The notes beneath the pieces are model-generated. The model was not told the DNA's origin and did no database searches. It worked only from the letters and a program-made list of their open reading frames with translations. Made by a program: the position numbers and the translations under genes. Below are positions 38,051-49,903 of a stretch of 64,000 nt of DNA, one piece after another. How positions within the stretch are numbered: the stretch's first letter is position 1; the number at the start of each line of letters is the position of its first letter. The DNA is taken from assembly GCF_001522545.3 (NCBI RefSeq), contig NC_031769.1, positions 71,007,814 through 71,071,813 on the forward strand, written 5' to 3'. Origin of the DNA: Parus major. Lineage: Eukaryota > Chordata > Aves > Passeriformes > Paridae.

Positions 38051-41000
38051 AAGGTGGGAAGGGCTTTAAAGAGACACTGAGTCCTAGTTTATGTGTCTGT
38101 GAAACAGCTTTTATTCTAAACATAACTAGAATTTTCTTTTCTTAGCCTTTTTTTACCTTCTGTTTCAATTCCCTCTCACATCTTTTATTATCTTTTTAGA
38201 ACATTTCTTCCCCAAAAATGCACTTTCTTCCAGCCTATTGAGGTCATAATTTATAACTTTTTTTTGGTTTGTTTTCTGCTTCAGGACATAGCAATTAGGC
38301 CTGTGCATTGTGTGCTCAGATATAAAATAAAGGATATATACACTCTTAGAGGCTGACAAAGCATTTAATTAGAGAACATGAAATCAGCATGAAGCATTCC
38401 ATTTAGGGAAACCCCACAGATACTCCTCTTGCTCCCTGATACAATTTTGGTATGACAGGAATCAGGGATATCCTTTTAGCTGAATTGTTCTGTAGTGTTG
38501 GTCTCTGGTAATAAACTAAACTGATGCAGAAAACTCTTTCTTGCCTTGGCCAGGCAAGGTACACAGTTGTATCACAGAAAACTGCTTGTACAATTTTGTT
38601 TTATTATAGCACTCACAATGCCTTGTCAGAAAAATCCTTTACAGCTCACAATAGAAGTAATGGGATATTGTTGAGACCAACTGTAATCAAGAAATGCTAC
38701 TCCACTTTGTACCATTTGTCAAGCACTTATATCTGCTTTTTTGGAACCAGTGCTTTGGAAATGAACTCTGTGCTTTGCTATTTAAACCTTTACTTTCAGG
38801 ATGGACAAACCAAACTACAGATTTGTGAAAGAGCATGAGTTTTATAGGTTTCAATAAAACAAATCTTGCCAGATAAAAAAGACATATGGTACACCTAGGA
38901 AGGAAATAGAAGAACTGAATGAATAAGAGTGACACAAACAAAATTACTCAAGCATTCTGGAAATGTCTGAAAAAAGATACATTTTCATGATACAGTCATT
39001 AAATGAACAATTTTAAGTACTCATGACCACAACATTTAATTATTTCAAGGCACCAATGATAAGGAAAGGGAGAGTGACTCACTGCAGGTATAGGAGACTT
39101 TCAAAGCATAAGACAAAATGCAAAATGAAAACAAAACGAAGTAATTTCTGCAGCAAACAAGCACATAGTTCAGTACAGTTTAAAAACGAGTATAAATAGG
39201 ACTTGGACAGTTTTTAAATAAATTTCCTTATAACTTTTCTACAAAAAGGTAAAACTAAGTCTAAAATAAAGCAAAATAGTTCAAAGACGCTTGTTCACCA
39301 TATAAAAATATATAAGTTAATAAGCTGTCCTAATTCAAACTGTGAGCAATAATTAATATTTCAAGTAATGAGTCTGTTTTTTGCATGCAATCTCCAGAAA
39401 ATTTTTTGCTATTTTTAAGTTCACCTATGAACAGTAAACATTATCTTCTGCCATATTTTTGTCTAAGAATATTTTAATTAGATATTTGGTTGCCAATACT
39501 TTTTTTTTCCCTCTTTTATAAAAAATACTGACTGTGACATCTGAAAATTTTCCTTCAATTCATTTGGAGAATCACAAAGCAATTTATCTATTTGATACCT
39601 AAACTATGACTATGACTTCAGGTAAAAGCATAACTAACCTGCTTTTCTGCTCGTTCCAGTCTATATTGTCCTCTGTACCCAATATCATAAGCTATTGAAA
39701 GTAAGTATTGAAAATTCTTAGATACATTTGGCCCCACAAATTCATGCTGTTGTACTAGCTCAGATTTGTAGAAAAAGAAGCAAGGCTCAGTGAGTTAAAA
39801 AAAAAAAGGAATGGAGATTAAGGTTGGCTGAAAATTGCATCACCAGTTCGTGTGCATTAGTCAGGTATGAAGAAAGGAGGCCAGAACATTGTCTGACATC
39901 TATGCTCACCATCAAATGGCTGGGAAAGGTTGCATGTCACATAGCTGGCTGATTATTTCAGATCCTACCCAGTAAGAACAGAGCACTTAAGGGTAGGATG
40001 CAAAAGACAATTTAAGGAAAAATACCCTAAAAGATAAGAAATAGAAAGCACATGTTAATTAATCCATTGAATGATTAGGTGGACAGGAGAGTTGTGGAAG
40101 ACTGGGTTTCAGTTATTCTGCCTGATGGATGACAGATGCACTTCTCCCTGCTCTCAGAGTGCTGTAATAACCAGAATATGAGCCATTTTAAAGGGTGAAA
40201 TAAGATTCTGCTCTTCCCTTCCCATTAAAGCTGTTGAACTGTGCAGAAAAGAACTGAAAGTTGTGCAAGAAAGTGGTAGTAAGATACTTGGATTTAGAGG
40301 TGTTTCTGTTCAGTGTTGCTGCTCAGCCAAAGGGATGGTGTGAGAATGCCTGTGGACTTAGCTCCACAAGGAGAGGCACATCTCTTTCTGGCAGTGACAG
40401 TATGTCAGCTCTGTGCTAGGACTGGCAAGGCCAATCATTCTTATGCATGCTCAAAAGCAAAGCAGGTTGCCAGGGAACATTAATATCAGTACCTGATGGA
40501 CCTAGACTCGTCACATTATTTTCAATAGTAGTTTTGATCTTATGCACCTAACTTCAGCTTGAGATTGTCTTTGAGAGTTTGAGTCCAGATCTAAAAAACT
40601 TGCCCAAAATGATATTGAGAGGTTTGCCAGGGAACAGATTTGAAACTCCTAGGAGTGCTAGATAAAAGATGTAAGAGAAACAGCTTTGTTTTCTTGCTCT
40701 TTATGATAAGTTCTGCTGTGTTTACTCCACAAAGATGAGGTATGTTGTTCTGTATTCACTAGGAATCAGGCATTCAAAATCTTTATTTCTGCCAAAAGCC
40801 TTCTGGCCCCTACTGAGCCTTCTATGATCAACATAAAAAATGGATGCTTTTTGAAATCACTAAGTATTAATTGTTATTTCCAATATTGTTCGAAGTTCTT
40901 TCTGTCTTGAAATACAGTATGGTGATATTGGGAAGAGCTAATAATTTCTGACTTTAGTAATTTAACATTGAGAATTATTATGGGTTGAGAATTGTTAATC

Positions 41001-41782
41001 ATATCCAAGCAAAATATTATCGGCCAAGAGAAAGGCTAATGTTTTATTTTTTACCCTAGTCAAAAACAAACACTTAATGATCACTTTCAAACAAATGTTT
41101 TTCACAGAGTCTTTTCTCCTTCAATCACAAAACATATTTGTCTTTAACCACTGAGATCTTTTTGTGTCTGCTCACAGGATTACACATTCACAGAGGTGGC
41201 AAAACAAGTCTAAAATGAAAGAAACATTTTGAATCATTAACATTTCACTTGAGAGATAACGTTTTCACAACAAATCGGGCAACTGACCAATGTTTGGTCT
41301 CAAGATCTCAAAGAGTGAGTTAAAAATCATGATCTCAGGATACTAAGGAAAAACAATTAACATTACTTGGCTTAAAGCTGAACTGTTTGTTATAATTTCT
41401 TGTTATGAAAATTCATGTAGAGGATTCATTTTTCATTCCCTTTGGGTATTTTACCGCTTTTTCCACAAAATCTTGCTTTTTACCAGAATCATGCTATTTT
41501 TTTCCCTTGAAAATCCTCTGAAATACAGACATCAGTATTTCACCTGGATGAGTTGTTACATTTCTATTTTGTAACAGGCAAAAAACAAAAGTTGTGTTTT
41601 TTTCAAGTTCTATCAAAACAACTTTAAAGAGTACTCAGGAACAGAAATTTTATTACGATATTTTATAAATTTTCCCTAAACTGCAATGATGCTGTTATTG
41701 TAAAAACAGCAAGGTGCTGATGTTGGAAAAATAAAGAAAAACACTTTCTATCAGTTTCTTTTGTTATCTTTTTTTTAATGAA

Positions 41783-41817
41783 CAATGACTATTAAAAGTC
41801 ATTTTAATAGTCTATTG
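41783..41817. repeat. Quasi-palindrome with 11-bp perfect core arms
   Basis: The arm GACTATTAAAA, loop GTCA, then the exact reverse complement. The flanking CAAT and ATTG pair as well if one base bulges. The whole is about 35 bp, with no associated gene. Confidence 0.85.
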
Positions 41818-42538
41818 CTGGTTGCTTTTTCTCAACATTTGCAAAATAACGTGGTCATAGATGGTGCAAGGTATGGGAATCCACAGATTTAAGTACCAGA
41901 AAATCTCTACAGATATTTGTAATTTACTCTATGCATTAAAATTCTCTTCAGCTTTTTTTATCTTATTTGAGACTTGGGGAACTACTTTCGTACTCAGACA
42001 ACATTTGTTGTTGAAATAGATGGCTGTCTATTTTATACTTGCTGTTAACTTTTGGATGACTTGGGAATGGAGGTAGATACAAATTCCATCACTGTAAACT
42101 GATTTATAATACTTTGTGTCATAAAAAATCTGCAAGGAAGCTGGAGCATGAGTATTTAGGACAAAATAAAGCTCAAATAATCCTGATGTTAGAGTGTTCA
42201 CTGATGAAAAATCTAACACTGATTTGACAAGATGTTCCAAGGATTCATGCTCCTAAAAATGTGTCTTTATCTGTAGTGTGATTTATTCTAATCTTAGCTT
42301 TCACTTTTGTTATATCACTCTGCCTGCTAGATTTGAGAAGCATTGTATTATAGAGATACTTGAAGTTCAATCAAAATTTTCTTTGATAAATTAGGAAGAT
42401 TGAGGTCCCTTGGATATTTGCTAGAGAAAAGTTTCCCAAAATTTCAATTATACCTGTGGACTTCTGAGCACCCTTTCACTTGAGCTGTGACCATTTGCAG
42501 GCTTATAAAAGTCACACCACTGCCGAAGGTGAAGAAAG

Positions 42539-42621
42539 CACATTCTCACCCTGCTATTACTTCTCTGTTTCTTTGAATTACTGAAACACAGAGAAGTAAA
42601 TACCTTGGATGAGAGAATGTG
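42539..42621. repeat. 83-nt imperfect hairpin (MITE-like or precursor-miRNA-like)
   Basis: The left arm (42539-42571) begins CACATTCTC and contains TTACTTCTCTG then TTTC. The right arm (42583-42621) contains GAAACACAGAGAAGTAA and ends GAGAGAATGTG. The arms pair over about 30 positions with a 2-nt bulge near the loop and a mispaired internal bubble, leaving a loop of about 11 nt. Size and shape suit either a worn short inverted-repeat element or a precursor-microRNA-like fold. There is no evidence of expression. Confidence 0.8.
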
Positions 42622-43687
42622 ATTCTCATGTGTGCTTTTAGGGATAAAAAGTCTTTTATAGAATTTTTAATATTTGGGTTTCCCTGCTCTGACAGAGGAG
42701 TTATCAAGCATTTCAGGGTTATATTTTGTAGTAAAAGCAGCTATCCAAAGCTGAAACTGTGCATCCTCTTTTAACTATTGAATTTATTTCTTTCAATCTA
42801 AAATAGAATTTTAGGTCCTTTAAAGACATGTGTATCAGTAATCTTGTTTCTTTCACTATTAAAAATGTTAAAAATCCATACTTTTTTGCCTGTTCTTCTG
42901 TCAAAAGCTGGACTTGAACAAAATCACTACAAAAATATCCAGAAAAATTTAAGTTATTTTGTCACAGCATTTATATTAAATTTTTAGATTCTACATGCTG
43001 AACTGATCATAAAATCTATCCTTCCTTTAAATTCTGCCAGTTATTGTTTGGCTTTTTTTTATTTTCTGGAGTCCCTCTCTTCCTCATCTTACTTCTTCAG
43101 TTTCAAATCCTATTTATTTTTATTACCATCAAAATATTTATTTTGATTACCATCAACTTCATTTTCTCTTCCCATTTGTAGTATCTACAGAGGTGGCATA
43201 AAAAAAATCACTACAAAGCATGACCAAAAACCTTCCATGCTAACAGTTTTAAGTTAATGTTACAGAATGTTTTTGTGTTTGCCTTCTAAGTAATTTTGAG
43301 TATATCATCAGTGAAAAGTCCCCCAGTTTTTTCCTACCCTATTCCAAATACAACTTCTGCAGTTAGACTGGCCAAAGCAGTAAAAACTGCTTTAAGCACT
43401 GATAGTCCCTGAAAATTATGAAAACATGTTCAAGTATGTGCTTTAGAGCTGTGGTATGTCCCAGTTTAGTCTGGTGTTCCTCCAGCAGTAGTTAACTAAT
43501 GTGAAATAACTACCTGGTACTCCATAGGGATATCATATTCCACAAATCTGCCAGAAGCTGCCCATGGGAAGTCACCATGGGGGAAAAATTCCTTCCTAGC
43601 TATGTTCCTCTGTCAGGAGCAGGAGCAGTGTGCTCATGCCTGGGCTCAAGCTAAGGAACATTGCTTCCACTCAAAACCGCAGTAAGA

Positions 43688-43993
43688 AGTGATGTCCCTC
43701 ATGGGTCCATATTGGGACCAATATTACTTAATAACTTCATCATAGTGGGACAAGGGACAATGCTTTTAAACTGGAAGAGAATAGATTTAGAATAAGGAAG
43801 GAAGAAACGTTTCATGATAAGAGTGGTGAGAAACAGGAACATACTGCCCAGAGCCATTGTGGCTACTCCCTATCTGCAGGTGTCGAGTCCAGCTTGGACG
43901 GGACTTTGAGCATCCCAGTCTAGTGAAGGGGAAATTGACTAGATCATGTTAAAATTCCCTTAGAACCAAAGCCTTTCTATGATTGTATGATCC
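43688..43993 (+). mobile_element. Internally deleted CR1, RT piece joined to 3' end
   Basis: About 43688-43743 resembles the CR1 segment around GVPQGSxLGPxLxxNF. The sequence then jumps to the CR1 3' region: TTTTAAACTGGAAGAG, TAGATTTAGAATAAGG, a CTGCCCAGAG motif, GACTTTGAGCATCC, GAAATTGACTAGATCAT, and an end reading TCTATGATTGTATGATCC. About a third of ORF2 is missing between the two pieces, so it is a deletion copy. Confidence 0.88.
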
Positions 43994-45073
43994 TATAAAA
44001 ACTCCATGTACATTTAGGGCCTGTACCCAGTCCAACCACAGTGACAGTAATTGAAACAACTATTTCATAATTTTACTCCTCTTGACTTCTGTATATGCTT
44101 GTGCTAAACTTCAATGCATTTCCTTCATGTCATTCTGACTCTTTAAATAGGCATAAAGAAGAATGTGCCAGGAAGTTGCATTCAGTCAAGTGCTACTTTG
44201 GTACATTTTTAAAGCACATTGTTGAGAAACCTTGCCCTTTTTTTCAGGCTGTAGGCAGTGAGATAGGTAAGACTCTCAAATTCAAATTTACCAGAACAAT
44301 TTACAGTTCTTTAAGCATGATGATAATCCCTGAAATGATAAATACCCTGTATATTATGATTACTAAAGGGCTTTTCTTATTGCATCTAAATCTGTACAGA
44401 AACAGGGAAAGGATAATAATGAAGTTTTCTGATAGAATAACAGTAGGAAGACAGTCTGATTTCATACTGAATAACTAGATTTCTGGATAATAAAAATGCA
44501 TCTCCTTAAATATTGACATGATCATTCACAAGATTTAAAGTAGAGATTACTTCTAGTTTAGTTGCACTGTCAGCAGTTTAAACTTTGTGTAGCAGAAGGT
44601 TTTACTCTGGTGTACAAGTCATTTACAAACTGAACTTCCTCTCTGACCCATTTTGCAATCTCAAAACAAAGAGCTTGGAGTGGCAAAACATCTCTCACAC
44701 AGGTCTGCAGTGATCTTGAAGCCCATTTTAAGACTGCAAATCTTAGTTATAATCTTCAGGTAAATCACAAAGACAGAATAAGCACTTGCAATATCAGAGA
44801 GGAGATCAGACGTGATCCAGACAATCTCTGCTATGCCATGCACAATATATTTTTGCTTATATGCAGCCATCAGAACAGCTGGTTTGACCGTGTCTCGACT
44901 GCAAGCTGTTTCTTGACTTTTGCATCAGAAAACCCATTTCTTTCCATCCATTCAAAATACAGGCCATCTCGCCATGTCAGCATCCCTTTTCATATCAGGA
45001 AAATGCTGATTATAAATAAGGACAATTAGTTTATTTTTCTTTGGATGTTACAGATTATTGAAAAGGTTTTATT

Positions 45074-45081
45074 TATATATA

Positions 45082-45117
<36 letters not shown>

Positions 45118-45125
45118 TACATACC
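45074..45125. repeat. (TA)n then (TATG)n, ending in a palindrome
   Basis: About eight TA units run into about seven TATG units. The right end turns into TATACATACC, so the last units form the perfect palindrome GTATGTATACATAC. Confidence 0.95.
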
Positions 45126-46336
45126 TATTAATTAGGAATGGTTCTTCAAATGCTAAGAAAAATAATAATGACATGACCATAATGAATTCTGAATGGAAAA
45201 AGAGAATGACGGTTTCTTAAAAAAATGCAATAGTGCTTAAATAGATGTTTTCATTTTATAATTATCTGAAACATAGTTCACCCAGAGGTATTCCATAAAT
45301 TGGCACTAGATCATGAGAAAAGCAAACAGTTAGATCTCCCAGTATCCACTAAGGAAACAAGAGCTACTATTAAATACCTTAAAGCTCCAAGAAGGCTCCT
45401 GGGCTTGACAGTCCTCTGCCTGTTTTGCATTTTCTATAAGGATGTGTTTTCTCTAAACTCCTTAGGTTTTTAGTATAAAACCCCACTTGGCTTGTTCATT
45501 GAACTGTTAATTATTTCTGTAAGAAAAACAGCCAGAATATATTTGGCAGACTGAAAAAAATTTAAAAAAGAAACACCTTTTTTTTTTTTCTATTGAAGAT
45601 ATGTGCTGTGTTTTTTGCAGTAATGTTGGATGCTGTAATACAGAGTATTTTATATGCAGATCAATTTATTTGATTTATAATTCTATGACTATATAACTGC
45701 ATTCACAAAGGCAGCTTAAGCTGGAAAAGGCTTTTGGCTATGCTTTAAAGGCAAACCTACCATATTTTTAAATGTTTTGTCTAGAAGCAAAATTTCACTT
45801 ACCCCATTGTTATTTAATTGCAGTAGAACAGCAGCTAGTTATCTTCATAGGATTCTCATAAAAATATTGTCTTTATATTTCCTATTTACTTGGGAGTCAC
45901 TGGGTTTGGCAATTATTTACAGGATGACTGATTTACTCAGAACAGACGAGATTTCTGTTCATCTACTCATGATATTCAAGTGACATCTTGCTGCTTTAGT
46001 AAATCAGTGTAGCAGGTAGGTAAGGCATCTTCATCCAACATTGTGTTGGTGTGTCAATCCATCTGCAGCTACTGAAAAAGATCCCAGATAGATGCTAGTC
46101 AAATGAAGAACATGAACCCAAAAGTGAAAATTAAAAGGGGAGGGGAGCTGTCAGGACTATGGAAGAAGAAGATACAAGAGAGCAACATCTTGAACCATTC
46201 CAGGGGGATTCAGTTTCTTATCAGTTTGTCTCAAATTCTGAGGAATCCCCCAAAAGAGTGAATTCTCTCACATGCTTCCAGCTATGCAGTTGATAAAAGA
46301 AGTTTCTCTAAAACTTTTTATAAATTTACAAAAAAT

Positions 46337-46406
46337 AAAAACCACAAAAAAAAAAAAAAACAAACAAAAAAAACCCAAAAACAAAACAACAAAAAACCCC
46401 CCAACA
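46337..46406. repeat. A/C-only tract, 70 bp
   Basis: Seventy consecutive bases of only A and C, including an A run of 16 and a C run of 6. It is the same type as the tract at 37430-37495. Confidence 0.95.
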
Positions 46407-47628
46407 GTTTGTATGGAAAATGAAAGTCTAAGTCTCACTTTTTTTTAAATTCTGAATATGATCTGCTCATCTCCAAACAGGAGGTATGTATTATCATTTA
46501 ATACTCAGAGGAATGAAGTGTTTTGCATTTGTACAGCAGGCAAACTGAGATGATTTATATCAGAGGTTCCAAATAACATTAGCAAGAATAATAATATCTT
46601 GCAGCATTATTTGGCATAAAACTATGCCCCTTTAGGACCAAAATAAATATTGTTTCTGACTAGACAGCACAGAGAAGGTTGCAATAACTTTTGAGAGATT
46701 TATAAATCTACATTCAGAATCCATTTTAGGCAAACTGTATTGCCTTTTCTGATTTTTTTACAGTGCAATGTCCAATTATATCTAGCATAATTTTTTTTTT
46801 TTTTACAATGAATTACCTAGGCCACTAATAACTTTAAAAATTTAAAAAAAGGTAAATTTTGACCTTATAGAAACATTTATTCCAGTTTTTACATTTGCTC
46901 TATCTTTCTGACTTAAAAGTAATGCATCATAAACTTTAAAAAACAAACAAATTTTTTGTCCTGAAAAATATTTTGGTGCCTAAAGTCAGTGAGGCATCTT
47001 GATGCACTGTTAAACGAATCAGAAGGTAAAATAAAAAATTGTACCAATAATGCATAAGGTGTTTTTTCATTGTATCTACCAGCATTTTGACAAGAACAAT
47101 TTGATTATTTTCATTATTTAATCCCTAGCAGCAAATTGTATCATTTCATCTTAATTAGCTTGTCACCACTAGGAAAATGTACAATACTGTGACATAAAAA
47201 CATTAGCTGATTATCTAAATGTGCCAAAATCTAGCACATACTACATTTTTACAATTTCAAGTTACTTGCTATTATTCTGTGACTGTGTATTCAAGTAGGT
47301 TAATAGAGTATCAGTTTTCACCTAAGTCCCTTGGAATAGATTTTTGTTTTGTGGGGTTTCTTTAAGTAAATTAAAAAAGAAGACATGACATACAACCTTC
47401 AAACCAGATCCTTCTTTTTAATTTGAGACCTACATTTATGGGTGTTTGTGTACCAGAAGGACAAGCCACCTTAAAGCAAATTACTGCCTTTACGTGTGTA
47501 TAAGTTTGTCTGCACACAGTCGTGAAAGGTCAGGAATCAATAACCAAGCCATCAAAAAAAATGAAAATAGAATGTTTGTTTTAGCTCTGGGTATGACATT
47601 TTACTTAAAGTGCATTTGTGGTGTGCAT

Positions 47629-47922
47629 TGTGGGAAGATGTAGGATAAAACTGACTTGCAGGCTGAAGGTGCCACGCCGCAGAGCCCTTTGGCGAGGAGC
47701 CTGCTGGAAGCTGACAGACGGGTGAGCAGCGAGTGATCACCCCACAGAAGGGCATTTAGAACACGTGTTGTGACGTGGCAACATGGTCACGTAGTGAGAA
47801 TATAAGGACCATACCATATAAGGAAATACTGTGCCTTGAAAAAGTGCATAAAACCAGCTTGTTTCTTTGAATAAACTATTCAGATTTCCTGCCAGTGTGG
47901 GTCTGTGTTACGGTCACTCACA
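47629..47922 (+). mobile_element. Short ERVK-like solo LTR
   Basis: The proposed LTR starts TGTGGGAAG and ends GTCACTCACA (about 294 bp). It shows the compact U3-R-U5 order of alpha/beta-type retroviral LTRs: a U3 with clustered ACGT motifs (47760-47795), TATA-like sequence at about 47813-47820 (ATATAAGG) or 47844-47851 (GCATAAAA), a poly(A) signal AATAAA at 47870-47875, and a short U5 of about 45 bp. A partial target duplication of a GTG(C/T)(A/G)T type may flank it, but it is not exact. No internal retroviral sequence adjoins it. Confidence 0.75.
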
Positions 47923-48087
47923 GTGTGTAAAATTTTTGTCTATAGTTTGAATGTCTTCTTTTTTTACTGTAATTTGTTATGGTTTTGTGAAAACAAACAA
48001 AATATTGTCTGCTGACAGCTTGTTTAAGATATTGTTTTAAAGTCTACTTCAAAATACATATCAACCCATAGAATCTGTGTAACTTAC

Positions 48088-48743
48088 TGAAAGAAATTGG
48101 CCAGGAGACAAGACTCCTGTTTGATGCCTTTATTAGGATTCAGCTCTTTGGGTGGGGGGCCCTAGGGGTCACTTGCACCACGGCCATTCCCACAATGGCA
48201 GCTCCAAAGAGAAGGCACAATTCAGCTCTGCAGCACACACTGCACAGCTGGGATTTCTGTCCTCACGAGAGTAGCCAGGAAGCCTGATGTTCTGGCTCCT
48301 TGTCTAGGGGAGGTCAGTCCTTTCCAGTCCTCTTTAGGTCATGGTAATGCAGGAAGATGGTTTCTAAGCAGGTTTAGGTGATGCAGGAAGATGATCTTTC
48401 ATCATAGCTTGCTAGAATATGTTTCCTTGTCCTTTTATTCCTCTGTTAGCTCGTTGTTGTGGTGTCTTGCATGCCTTAGTTTGCATATTATTCAGTTGCA
48501 CAGCTTCCTGGGAGTTGCTTTGCTCCAGTGTGGCGGCACAGCTTCCGTGGGAGCTGGTTTGTTCTAGTCCATGGGAGTTGCTTCATTCTGTGTCATACCT
48601 CTTTAATGGATTGCTTTTGTTTGTGTGGCCCAGCCCCCATGGGAGCAGCTTTGTCACATAGTAGCAGGGAAGTAAGGGAAAGGGATAGAACAATGTCTCA
48701 TAAGAACTCTTAAAACACTTCAAAAACTGGTAAGTAATTAACA
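48088..48743 (-). mobile_element. ERV solo LTR, minus strand
   Basis: Read on the minus strand, the end is CCTAATAAAGGCATC (AATAAA at 48134-48129), then GTCTTGTCTCCTGG, CCAATTTCTTTCA: a clear poly(A)-U5-CA layout. Upstream lies a GAATAAAAGG TATA-like box (about 48440) and a U3 with four variants of an AAGC(A/T)(A/G)CTCCCA unit (48500-48660). The far end at 48743 is chosen because TTAC then flanks both sides (48084-48087, 48744-48747). A 4-bp match could be chance. It lies tail-to-tail with the plus-strand LTR ending at 47922. Confidence 0.75.
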
Positions 48744-49170
48744 TTACTAATAACCATCAGAGTAAACAAGGGGTACAACAAACAAAGTTTACAAATGGGA
48801 TAAGAACATTAACTGTACATAACTAAATACAGTATTTTAACCTGGGTGGATTTCCTGAGAGATTTTATTAATGACACTTACATGTTCAAGAATAAAATCC
48901 CTTTCTCTCTTTTGAATGCCTACATATCATTTAGTTGCTTGCTATGTTCTTGATTGCAAAATCTGAATAAATTTCTGCACAGTGTGAAAGAATTAAAGTA
49001 GGCCATATGAGAAAGCTGTTGTTGCTGTGAACAATGACCTTTCTTTAATGTTCATAGCAGAGACAGAACATGACCCAGAGCTTTAAAATCTTTCTCCCTT
49101 TCCCTTTCTCTTGACACCTGCTCAGGCAAATAACTGAGGAAAGGAATTGTGCCAGTTTTGTATTAATTGA

Positions 49171-49903
49171 TGTTTAGGGAGAAGGGAAGAAAACACCCAC
49201 AGCAGTGATTTTTCTGAGAGAAGCTGCTTAGAGCTTCCCCAGTGCCTGGCAGAAACCAATAGCTGGCTAGCTCTGAGAATTGACAACCCATTAAACCATT
49301 AAGAAGCTATATCCGCCTCTGTGAGATTCACACTTTAAAGACAGGCAAGCCCGGAGAAGTTCTCTCTTCCTTCTGGCCTTGAAGAGGCCATTGGGTGTTG
49401 GTTTGGCTAGGCCCACTCTGCCGTGGCCTGCACGGCCTGGTGGGGCTGGGCCAGACCCCTAAGGGTGGCCTAATGGCGGCAGATGGGAGGCCGTGGGAGG
49501 GAATTCATAATCACAAATTTTCTGGGTGGCTGCTATCCATGGAAATTAAAAGCTGTGAGAGAGCTGTTTCTTGTAGAGAAGTCTCCATAGCATGAAGACA
49601 GAAACTCCTCTCCCTACAAGAACGGATGAAAGGTTATTGTAGAGATGGCAACAGATTGAAAATTCCAGGTTTGGTCTCTACATTGTCAGTGGGAAAGAAA
49701 AGAGATTGTAGGGAGGGGAGAAGAAGTGATCTGAAGGTTTTATTCCATTCTTATAATTCTTTTAGTTCTGTCAGTAAAGTTTTCTTTATACCTTTTAAGT
49801 TTTAAGCCTGCTTTGCCCTCCTAATTCATATCTCACAGCAGAAAATGAGTAAATAATTCTAGTAGGTGCACTGGCAATTTTAGCCAGAGCTAAACACACT
49901 ACA
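49171..49903 (+). mobile_element. ERVL-like solo LTR
   Basis: I recognise the 3' part from a common passerine LTR: ACTCCTCTCCCTACAAGAA, GATGAAAGGTTATTGTAGAG, TTAGTTCTGTCAGTAAAG, TTTAAGCCTGCTTTGCCCTC, ATATCTCACAGCAGAAAATG, then a GCACTGGCAATTT motif and the end CACACTACA. The poly(A) signal is AGTAAA (49773-49778) where relatives have AATAAA. The right end is clear. The left end at TGTTTAGGG is a guess, as I see no matching target duplication. Confidence 0.75.

Larger units (their letters stand above)
36063..43687. other. 7.6-kb AT-rich desert
   Basis: I see no gene or transposon. It contains an A/C-only tract (37430-37495), a GC-richer patch (37810-38050) and two inverted repeats (41783-41817 and 42539-42621), each listed separately. 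Frames of 100-110 codons near 37249-37728 run through the A/C tract and are low complexity. Confidence 0.5.
43994..47628. other. AT-rich desert with simple repeats
   Basis: I see no gene or mobile element. The 127-codon frame at 44095-44478 has no recognisable domain and no support. The region 47090-47230 (TTAATTAG, GACAAGAACAAT, CTGATTATCTAAATG) resembles a conserved non-coding element, but this is untested. Confidence 0.5.

Noticed and set aside
44095..44478. 127-codon plus-strand frame
   Set aside because: No motif, signal peptide or known fold is visible, and a frame of this length is expected by chance in 64 kb.
47629..48743. The two close LTRs as one provirus
   Set aside because: They are on opposite strands, differ in sequence and have no internal retroviral region between them.
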